A stretch of 16,100 nucleotides of DNA from Chrysochromulina tobinii (lineage: Eukaryota; Haptophyta; Prymnesiales; Chrysochromulinaceae): the NCBI GenBank assembly GCA_001275005.1, contig JWZX01003068.1:1-16100 (forward strand), in the 5' to 3' direction. Under the pieces are notes generated by a model. The model searched no databases. It was not told the DNA's origin and saw only the letters and a program-made list of their open reading frames with translations. A program made the position numbers and the translations under genes. Each line of letters opens with the position of its first letter. Positions within the stretch are counted from its first letter, which is position 1. This document shows, piece by piece, positions 1 through 6,540 of the stretch.

Positions 1-23
1 TCGGGTTTGGGGGTCGTTTCGTC

Positions 24-188
24 GGTCGAGGTTTCGTCGCGAAGGGGGTGACGTTTTTGGATTTCACACTGAAACGTCCACTGGTCGTTCATATCGACGA
101 ACCTCGACCTCGAATCATGAGCTCGACCTCGCCGTTTCGGACCGACGCGCCGCGGTCGGGTCTCGCGTGTGAATTTTGTGGACGTTTC
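24..188. repeat. Nested inverted repeats
   Basis: GGTCGAGGTTTCGTCG (24-39) is matched in reverse complement, with one base missing, by CGACGAACCTCGACC (95-109). GAAACGTCCAC (71-81) is matched perfectly by GTGGACGTTTC (178-188). The two pairs interleave rather than form one simple stem. No gene or known element is attached. Confidence 0.5.
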
Positions 189-288
189 ACACTGCAGTAT
201 GGCATCTTGCAGCATATGCAAGGCGGTTACCGCGCCGTGTTGGGCGCGTCAGAACCCAGTATATGAACGGGACACATCAAGATACGTT

Positions 289-321
289 CACGATACATGC
301 ACGATACATGCACGATACATG
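289..321 (+). repeat. Three tandem copies of an 11-bp unit
   Basis: CACGATACATG occurs three times head to tail without a mismatch (289-299, 300-310, 311-321). It is followed at once by the perfect 12-bp palindrome GGATACGTATCC (322-333). Function is unknown. Confidence 0.85.
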
Positions 322-484
322 GGATACGTATCCTGATAACCCCCCCCCCAAATTCGATAACAAACCCCACGTCACCCCCCGCAACGATCACACCCCCACA
401 CTTACCCCACACGGGGAACTTCCGATGGCGAAGAGAATTTGAAGAAACGGAAATCACCGCGTGTGTGGGTGTGATAGTGGAAGT

Positions 485-534
485 GGAGGTGTGAAGCCCA
501 GCGAGGAGGTGTGATACTGGAGCTGGAGGTGTGA
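485..534 (+). repeat. 20-bp-period GGAGGTGTGA repeat
   Basis: GGAGGTGTGA starts at exactly 485, 505 and 525, so the spacing is 20 bp each time, while the 10 bases between copies differ. Related GGTGTGA and GGGGTGA motifs lie at about 469 and 558. The strand is strongly purine- and G-rich here. Confidence 0.7.
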
Positions 535-782
535 TGTAGTGGTAGTGGAGGGCAGGAGGGGTGACAAACCGAAAAAGTTATAAGAATGAAAGTTGCTATG
601 GTTCGCGGTTCCCTAGTAGAACGCTACAAGAGGCTCATTAAGTGCAGTGTAGATGTGAGTATCTTTAGATCTTTACAACTTTAGTTGTCGGCTAGTTGTC
701 GCAGAACACACGGAATGCGCAAAGAGCCGCAACAAGCAAGCAAGCGAGCCGCAACAAGCTACAACCCCGACTCACGCTTGGG

Positions 783-801
783 CCCGCGACCCTTTCGCGG
801 G
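783..801. other. GC-rich hairpin
   Basis: CCCGCGA (783-789) pairs perfectly with TCGCGGG (795-801) across a 5-base loop. It sits in non-coding sequence about 180 bases before the first gene. No function is assigned. Confidence 0.5.
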
Positions 802-872
802 ATCGGGCATGATCGGGTTTGTCAGCATTTGAGACCCTTGCGAGTAAAATCTTCTTTAGGAGACGCGTTTCC

Positions 873-905
873 AAAAAAGGCATGATCAGTTCGTGTGCCT
901 TTTTT
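873..905. other. Hairpin with A-run and T-run arms
   Basis: AAAAAAGGCA (873-882) is the exact reverse complement of TGCCTTTTTT (896-905), giving a 10-bp stem with a 13-base loop. It resembles a bacterial intrinsic terminator, and the T-run resembles a polymerase III stop, but no RNA gene is recognisable upstream. Confidence 0.55.
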
Positions 906-984
906 AGTAAATAGACGACTTATTACTTTTCATCAACGCTGGCAAGTGCAGCTGGCAAGACTTTCATCAGAAAGAAAACGCGTC

Positions 985-1908
985 ATGATGCCCGCCCCAC
1001 GCCTTTTCGACCTGCCCAACGGCCGCGGCCGGCCACGCTTGCCCCCGTCGCATCAGTCGCGTACCCGCAGCGCAGGACTGCAGCGGCCGCCGCCGACTGC
1101 GCTCGGCAATCTGAAAAGCCTTGAATGCTCAGAATTTCCTCGGGATTACTGGTTCTCTCGGGATTTCTGGCTGAGAAGCCTTGAGGATCGGTTTCCGCGG
1201 GATTACTGGCTCTCTCCGAGTACGCTGCTCACCCGGAATACGCCCATTACCATCATCAATGAGTTCTGCTCGCGACACAAGATGCGCATCAAGGAGAGCC
1301 CTTCGACGATCGAGGGTGCTGACAAGCGCTTCGGGCTTTTCCGACTGCTGGCTACGCTCAAATGGCCCGAAGGATACGACGGCTACATGAGGAGCATCGG
1401 CTCCCCATCCGCGAGACGCATGGTCTCGGGCTACCCCTCGGACTCGCCTTCACCGCCCACGTCTGTGCGCAGCCTTACAGGCATCTCACCGCGCGGCTTG
1501 CTGCTCGCTACGGGGAGCGGCCGCCACGAGGTATCCGATACCGACGACAACGAGGCGATGGGATATGGCGGTCTGCCATTCGCTCGCCCCCAGTCGGCGA
1601 GGTACCCACGTCCAGCAGGCATGTATTCGGACGCGGATGATCAGCTTCAGTCAGCCGAGGAGCTGTTGTTCCAGGTGCAGCAAGAGAACGAACGGCTCCG
1701 CCGATCCATGATGCTGTCGGGATCGAGCATCTCTTCCCCAGTGGAGAAGGAGATGGCGGAAATGCGGGCGGAGCTCACGGCGCTCCGCAAGGACTTGTTC
1801 GAACAGGATTGGTCCACGCACGGAGCAGGAACGGAACAGAACGGTTCCCCTAGCGACGTAGCGAGGCGGAGGGCGGGAGGGGGAACAGCCAGGAACACAA
1901 CAGCGTAA
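985..1908 (+). CDS. Hypothetical coiled-coil protein
   Basis: The protein is about 307 residues from the first in-frame ATG at 985; a second ATG follows directly at 988, and either could start it. I do not recognise a family. The N-terminal third is basic and Arg/Pro-rich. It then carries an internal repeat in which FPRDYW occurs twice, 20 residues apart, with an SRDFW variant between. The middle is Ser/Pro-rich and probably disordered. The C-terminal part has a clear heptad-rich helical stretch (from ADDQLQSAEELL through ENERLRR, then VEKEMAEMRAELTALRKDL), predicting a coiled coil and possibly dimerisation. The tail is Gly/Arg-rich. It ends 209 bases before the next plus-strand gene. No intron is needed, but the 5' end is uncertain because the frame stays open back to about 895. 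Confidence 0.55.
   Translation: MMPAPRLFDLPNGRGRPRLPPSHQSRTRSAGLQRPPPTALGNLKSLECSEFPRDYWFSRDFWLRSLEDRFPRDYWLSPSTLLTRNTPITIINEFCSRHKMRIKESPSTIEGADKRFGLFRLLATLKWPEGYDGYMRSIGSPSARRMVSGYPSDSPSPPTSVRSLTGISPRGLLLATGSGRHEVSDTDDNEAMGYGGLPFARPQSARYPRPAGMYSDADDQLQSAEELLFQVQQENERLRRSMMLSGSSISSPVEKEMAEMRAELTALRKDLFEQDWSTHGAGTEQNGSPSDVARRRAGGGTARNTTA
1111..1216 (+). repeat. Diverged tandem duplication of about 60 bp in coding sequence
   Basis: CTGAAAAGCCTTGA (1111) recurs as CTGAGAAGCCTTGA (1171), and CGGGATTACTGG (1141) recurs at 1198. The offset is 60 then 57 bp, so the copies differ by a 3-base indel that keeps the frame. It produces the repeated FPRDYW(F/L)S segment of the coiled-coil protein. Confidence 0.75.
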
Positions 1909-1946
1909 GAAGGCGCTCTGCTCCGGGACACATTCGTTCTTAGGCC

Positions 1947-1952
1947 TATAAA
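1947..1952 (+). promoter_or_regulatory. Possible TATA box
   Basis: TATAAA lies 166 bases before the ATG of the von Willebrand A-domain gene, in the 209-base gap between two plus-strand genes. Position and sequence suit a core promoter element, but a six-base match is weak evidence. Confidence 0.25.
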
Positions 1953-2117
1953 CCGTACTATACGCTCGTGCGGGGAGGCCGAAGATGACATATGGCCATT
2001 TCATCAAGCTTGATGGACAAACTTTCTTTTCCGAGCACTTTTCTCTGCGCTCGGTTCATGCACTCGGTTCTCTCAAACACGAGCACAGCATAGGACTATC
2101 GGAGCACGCTCATCTAC

Positions 2118-3419
2118 ATGGGCAACCTCTTTTCAAGCTCCGTCCGAGTACCGTTAGGCGTGCCGGTGGCCGCTGGCGTGCCGGTGGCCGCTGGCGTGGC
2201 CGACGCGCCACGCTCAACGAAGACTGCCACGGAGACGCCATCCGGGACCAACCTCCTCGACCTCTGCTTCGTGATGGACGTGACGGGGAGCATGGGTTCC
2301 TACATCGCAGCCGCGAAACAAGACATCGAGGCCATCTCCGACCGACTCGCGGCCTCCGAGGGCTACGACGTTCGGTTCGGGCTCGTCGCCTATCGTGATC
2401 ACCCTCCGCAGGATCAGAGCTTTGTCACGCGCCAATTTGCCTTCTCTGCAGATGTCCAGGTGATGAAGCAGAATCTCTCGACCCTGTCCGCGAATGGAGG
2501 CGGCGATGGGCCCGAGGCCGTCGAGGCTGGGCTCAAATCTGCGCTCGAGGCGCCATGGCGCGACAATGCCATGAAGGTTGTCGTGCTCATTGCTGATGCG
2601 CCGCCTCACGGCCTGGGTGAGAGGGGTGACGGCTTCCCTGACGGTGCACCGACTGGCGTCGACCCTCTCCAGGTCCTAGACGCCATGTCGGCAAAGGGCA
2701 TCTGTGTCTACGCGGTCGGGTGCCAGCCCGCGCTTTCTCAATACCGCTTCGCGACCGACTTTTTCATCGCATGCGCTGAGCGTACCAACGGACAAGCAAT
2801 CGCGCTCGGTTCAGCAAAAGCGTTGGCAGACGTGATCATGGGGGCGAGCATGGAGGAGATGGACCTGGCGAAGCTCGCTAATGTTATCGAAGGCCAGGTG
2901 ACGATTCTGCGCTCCGAGATGCCAGGGATGGAGGAGTCGGAATGCATCAACCGCGTCACCCAGGAGCTCCAAGCCCGGGGTATCGCCACCCGTCAGATGA
3001 GAACACCTCAGATGTTCTCACCTACCTCCACATGCGTGTCACAAGCTAAAACCCTTGGAGAGGCCAAGAAGTCGCTCAGCGAGACTGCAAGCGAGACGTG
3101 CCCTCCACCGCCATGTGCTTTCGCAACAAGAAGGTGTTTTGGCCCTCCCGCGCCTATGTCATGTGAGCCGCGCGGCGCGCGCGCGCCCATGGGCCGTGCC
3201 ATGGGTGCCAGGAGCAACCTCCTCGAGAAGACCGAGTACGGAAACAAGACTCTTGACGCGCGTCGCGACCACCGCATCATCGACGCAGCAGGCCCTGAGC
3301 TCTTCATGGAGGCGGAGCGGGGGGACGAGGCACAGGCGGCCACATTCATCTCGGCCACTATCTCCCCAGAGCAGGTGTCGCGCATGTACGCGCGTGCCAA
3401 GAAGAAGGGCACGTTGTGA
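2118..3419 (+). CDS. von Willebrand factor A (VWA) domain protein
   Basis: The product is a 433-residue protein with one VWA domain at about residues 47-250. VWA domains are metal-dependent protein-binding folds. The metal-site (MIDAS) motif is DVTGS at 54-58. It is followed by FGLVAYRDH (87-95), GGGDGPEAV (127-135) and the strand VVVLIADAPPHG (154-165). This set resembles the VWA domains found alone or next to alpha-kinase domains in protists; no kinase domain is present here. The first residues, MGNLFSSS, fit an N-myristoylation signal (Gly2, Ser6), suggesting membrane attachment. A Val/Ala/Gly-rich 6-residue repeat occupies residues 14-25. The C-terminal 130 residues are unrecognised. Reading-frame quality drops between 3000 and 3170, where another frame also looks protein-like, so an intron or base error there is possible. 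The gene converges on the Hsp70 gene. Confidence 0.8.
   Translation: MGNLFSSSVRVPLGVPVAAGVPVAAGVADAPRSTKTATETPSGTNLLDLCFVMDVTGSMGSYIAAAKQDIEAISDRLAASEGYDVRFGLVAYRDHPPQDQSFVTRQFAFSADVQVMKQNLSTLSANGGGDGPEAVEAGLKSALEAPWRDNAMKVVVLIADAPPHGLGERGDGFPDGAPTGVDPLQVLDAMSAKGICVYAVGCQPALSQYRFATDFFIACAERTNGQAIALGSAKALADVIMGASMEEMDLAKLANVIEGQVTILRSEMPGMEESECINRVTQELQARGIATRQMRTPQMFSPTSTCVSQAKTLGEAKKSLSETASETCPPPPCAFATRRCFGPPAPMSCEPRGARAPMGRAMGARSNLLEKTEYGNKTLDARRDHRIIDAAGPELFMEAERGDEAQAATFISATISPEQVSRMYARAKKKGTL
2157..2192 (+). repeat. Two perfect 18-bp tandem copies
   Basis: An 18-bp unit beginning GGCGTGCCGG is repeated exactly (2157-2174, 2175-2192), with the start of a third copy after it. It encodes GVPVAA twice near the N-terminus of the VWA protein. 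Confidence 0.9.
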
Positions 3420-3967
3420 GCTCGGCATGTCCTCAGAGTCATGTCCATCGTGTACATCGTGGTCATCTGCCACACAGAGTGCAGATGCGCAAGAGCTCCG
3501 ATGCGCCGGATTCGACGGCGGTCGGGGTCACTGTGGAGACGACGCGAGAGACTCTGCCAGACTCGACTGCCGGTCCTGCATCGCTGCACGCTCGCAGTGC
3601 GCGACTCGGACGCTCCCCCCGGCTCTGCCCGTGTGACGTTAGGTGTTTTGAGAGTCCGCAGCAGTCCGGTCAGTCACTTACTCCGCTGCCCCCGGTCAAC
3701 ACAAGTAACCAATCTCGAACTCGCGTTGCTCTCCGGTCTTGTGGGGGCAGCTCGTGGGCGCTCGCTCTTCGGCCTCTTGCGTCTTGGCCGTGGTCTACCG
3801 CTCGGCTCGCCGTCGATAAAACCGGACAATTGTTGCCGGTGCGAGTCCGCCACGGTGTTTATTTGCCAGTAGAGGCTCGCTGATCCACACGACCGAGATT
3901 GGAGATAACTTCGAGCGTAGCATTCACTCCTACACTTTGTTATGACGCGGGCCTCTTATACGACACT
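3420..3967. other. Intergenic region between convergent genes
   Basis: This gap holds the 3' ends of the VWA gene (plus strand) and the Hsp70 gene (minus strand). Two overlapping plus-strand open frames cross it, but they have no domain-like content and look like chance frames in GC-rich DNA. I see no RNA gene. It presumably contains both 3' untranslated regions. Confidence 0.5.
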
Positions 3968-6212
3968 TCACAACCGTATGGCGCCACCCTCCTCTCCTCT
4001 CCCCATACGTCGAAAGAGCTCGTTGATATCCACACCCTTCGGTGCCACTCCCTCGGTCCACTCGGCAGGCTCCTCTTGGTCGGCGTCCTCAATGTCGCCC
4101 TCGTCCTCCTCGTCCTCCTCGTCCTCCTCGTCCTCCTCGTCCTCCTCGTCCTCCTCGTCCTCGTCTTCCTCCTCTTCCTCATCCTCGTCCGCGTCCTCGT
4201 CGTTCTCGTCCTCGTCGTCCTCCAGCTCCACTCGCTTTCCACTGCCGACCGTCCGAATAATCCCCGCCTCACCGCGTCCCATTCGCTGGAAGAGCGCATT
4301 GATGTCAGCGGGCGGCAAGCCTCGCGCGTCCAGTACAATCTCCTCCACTTCCTCCCCCTCCTCCCCCTCCTCTACCGCCCTAAGCTCTACCAAAGTGTCG
4401 CCCGACTGTGACTGCCGTTGGCGAAACGCCGCCATCGCCGCCTCCTCCGCTGCCTCTTCATCCTCCTCCTCGTCCGCCGCCCTCTCTGCGCCCGCGTCAG
4501 CGTCGCGCTCACGACGGCGCTCGAGCATGCGCCCGAGCTCCGCTTGCCAAGCCTGCAGCACGCGCACGCCCGCCACCTCGCCGGACAGCATGCCGGCGTG
4601 CGCGGCCGCGCCCAGGGCGACCGCCAGCATGGGATCTACGGTGCGCCGAGGGTCCACGCCGAAGAGATTGCTCACGAGCTTGCGCACCTGCGTGGCAATC
4701 CTCGCCGATGAGAGCGGCAATCAGAGCCTGATCAGAGCGTCATCGGAAGGCACTCACGTGAGGCCCACTCACCGCCACCATGTGGGTGCCGCCGCCCACG
4801 AGTACAATCTCGTCCACAGGAGATCCCGTCGGCAGGTAGCGCTGCTTGCCCTCGGGACGCAACGCCGCCGCCGCGCGCCGCTTCTTGGCGTCAAGCTTCT
4901 TGCGCACCGTCCCGTACTCGGGGTCGAGCTCGCCCGGCAGAGTGAGCTGGGGCGGACAGAGACACCTCGTACAGAGGTCGCTTGAGACGACGGAAGAGGT
5001 CGTCGCACAGCTTCTCAAGCGTCGCGCGGCTCAGTTCGACTGCGAGCTCCTCGGCCGGCGCCTGGGGCTCCGCGGTCCCGGGCGTCGTACCGGGCGTCGT
5101 GCCGGGCGTCGTGCCGGGCGTCGTGCCGGGCGTCGTGCCCGCTCTGTCAAGCGTCGTCCCGAGCGGCACCATCACCGTCTTGACCACCGACAGACGTTTT
5201 TTGGCCTCCTCGGCCGCCTGCGCGAGCTGCCGGCTCACTTGCGGATCGGAAGTCTCTGAGGCGGTGCCGAGGCGCGCCTGGCGCTCCTTGCGAAGCCATC
5301 CGAGCAGCGCCGCGTCGAAGTCATTCCCACCCAGCCGGGCGTCGCCGGAGGTCGCCACGACTTCGAGAGCTCCGCTCGGCGTGACGCGCAGCACCGACAC
5401 GTCGTACGTGCCTGCTCGAGGTGCGTGGGCTCCGCAATCAATTTGAATCCGTCGCAAACAATCGCAATCGATCGCACTCAATCTCAATCAGCATCAACCC
5501 AATCAGCGTCAAACAGCATCAATCAGCGCTCACCCGCCCCTAGGTCGAAGACGAGGATGGTGCCGGTGCCACCCTTGAGCTGGTGCGCGACGCACGCTGC
5601 GACCGGCTCCGCGAGCAGCTGTACCTCCGACAGCCCCGCGAGCCTCGCCGCAGTGAGCGTCGCGAATCGCTGCTGCTCATCGAAGTACGCCGGGATCGCG
5701 ACCACGGCACGCTCTGCTCGCAAGCCCGTGTGGCGCTCCGCGTCGTCGAGCAGCGCGCGAAGCACCTGCGCGCTCACCTCCTCGGGCCTGATGCGCTCGT
5801 CAGGCCGGGCGGGCAGCACGAAGACTGGTTCGCCCGCGTTGCCCTCACGGACGGCAGCGCCTGCAGCGGCCTTGTAGGCCTGCACGCTGCTGAATGGCCG
5901 GCCGATGAAGCGTTTGGCAGCGTACACCGTGTTCAACACGTGGCACGACGGCTCCACAACCGCATCAGCCCCGACGATAACGCTTCCATCAGCACGGTAC
6001 GACACCACCGACGGGGTCGTGAGCTCGCCACGGGAGTTGGGCACAATCTCGGGAGCACCATCGGTCAGGATGGCGATCGCGGAGTTGGTCGTGCCGAGGT
6101 CGATGCCGACCGTGCGGCCACGCAGCGGCGCTGTATGCTGATCCGATGCGAGCGATGTAAATAGCAGGACACGCATCACGGCCCGGCGGAAGGTCGGGAA
6201 GTTGTACATCAT
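3968..6212 (-). CDS. Divergent Hsp70-family ATPase with acidic C-terminal tail
   Basis: This is an Hsp70-like chaperone ATPase in three exons: 6212-5534, 5411-4773 and 4687-3968. Hsp70s bind and hydrolyse ATP to drive folding or remodelling of clients. The N-terminus (MRVLLFTSLAS region) could be a targeting signal. Nucleotide-domain motifs are in order: GIDLGTTNS (36-44), VVAIPAYFDEQQR, VFDLGAGTYDVSV (across intron 1), LGGNDFDAALL, VDEIVLVGGGTH and VDPMLAVALGAAAHAG. After MLSGEV a normal Hsp70 continues with a beta-sandwich substrate-binding domain; here that is absent. Instead come a helical segment, Glu/Asp-rich sequence and two copies of a DIN(A/E)LF(Q/R)RMGRGE motif around an acidic run. 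A TTPG repeat interrupts the ATPase domain. In exon 2 the frame shifts by one base near 4949-4952 (GGGG run on the plus strand). Without that base the protein is about 678 residues. The start is the first of two ATGs at 6212. Confidence 0.85.
4101..4163. repeat. 9-bp tandem repeat encoding the acidic tail
   Basis: TCGTCCTCC is repeated six times exactly (4101-4154), with degenerate copies on to about 4215. On the minus strand it encodes the EED repeats of the Hsp70 acidic tail. Such a tract is prone to length change. Confidence 0.9.
4688..4772 (-). other. Hsp70 intron 2
   Basis: An 85-nt intron starting GTGAGT and ending ACGCAG. Removing it joins GGGTHMVA to VRKLVSNLFG, which restores the conserved Hsp70 sequence around the VGGxT motif. 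It contains CTCTGAT and CTGATTG elements. Confidence 0.85.
5078..5137. repeat. Five tandem copies of a 12-bp unit
   Basis: CCGGGCGTCGT(A/G) occurs five times in a row. On the minus strand it encodes a TTPG repeat inserted in the Hsp70 ATPase domain, just after a helical segment (EEAKKRLSVVKTV) that normally continues into beta-strands. Confidence 0.9.
5412..5533 (-). other. Hsp70 intron 1
   Basis: A 122-nt intron starting GTGAGC and ending GAGCAG. Removing it joins VFDLGAG to TYDVSV, the expected Hsp70 phosphate-2 region, and splits a Gly codon. The intron is full of CTGATTG-like repeats. Confidence 0.85.
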
Positions 6213-6540
6213 GGCCAGTTTGATTGCGGCGCAATCGAACTCACATCAAGAGACACTCTTTTTGTCCAGAACTCGTGAGTGAGTGAGTGAGTGAGTGAGT
6301 GAGAGAGTGATATTGTTCCGCGGTGTGTCTGTGTCTCAATAACTCACTCACACTCATCACTCCAGAACTCCAGATGGTCTGACAAGATGCGAAGCGAGAC
6401 TGATGAGATTTGATTGAGAGCGAAGTACAGTACGTATGACCGTACTTTCATTGAGATTGCTTTCTGACATAAGTCGTAAACGCGTTTAGTTGCATGTTTA
6501 CTCTCTGTTGAGCGCCCCAGGCGCCTTGCGCCTGCCTTGC
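6213..6540. promoter_or_regulatory. Upstream region of Hsp70 gene with GTGA microsatellite
   Basis: This gap separates the 3' end of the Gly-rich gene from the start of the Hsp70 gene, both on the minus strand. It carries a (GTGA) microsatellite at 6275-6309 and a complementary ACTCACTCACACTCA stretch at about 6342-6356, so the two could pair. An imperfect inverted repeat AAGTAC...GTACTT lies near 6423-6447. I see no convincing heat-shock element array. Confidence 0.4.
6275..6309. repeat. (GTGA)n microsatellite
   Basis: About eight copies of GTGA, the last ones degenerating to GAGA, lie 63 bases upstream of the Hsp70 start codon on its 5' side. Confidence 0.9.

Larger units (their letters stand above)
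1..984. other. Intergenic region with short repeats, no convincing gene
   Basis: I see no coding region here that I can support: all open frames are short, low in complexity and end quickly. The stretch holds inverted repeats (24-188), three 11-bp tandem copies (289-321), a palindrome GGATACGTATCC (322-333), a C-run near 341-351, a 20-bp-period GGAGGTGTGA repeat (485-534) and two hairpins (783-801, 873-905). The part from about 570 to 900 is richer in A/T than the genes around it. It may include the promoter of the coiled-coil gene starting at 985, but no specific promoter element stands out. Confidence 0.5.

Noticed and set aside
485-534. Regular short repeats as a CRISPR array
   Set aside because: The repeats are only 10 bases with 10-base spacers, there are no cas genes, and the window is eukaryotic.
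873-905. Hairpin plus T-run as a bacterial intrinsic terminator
   Set aside because: The surrounding genes have spliceosomal introns, so a bacterial terminator is not expected. It is kept only as a hairpin.
3838-3848. GGTGCGAGTCC, similar to a tRNA B box
   Set aside because: One key base differs from the B-box consensus and no acceptor stem, anticodon arm or A box can be fitted upstream.
3416-3883. Overlapping plus-strand open frames downstream of the VWA gene
   Set aside because: No motifs, Arg/Cys/Ser-rich composition and competing frames; more likely 3' untranslated sequence.
3942-4985. Long Ser-rich plus-strand open frame
   Set aside because: It is antisense to Hsp70 exons and its Ser runs are the mirror of the acidic EED repeat. 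No domain content of its own.
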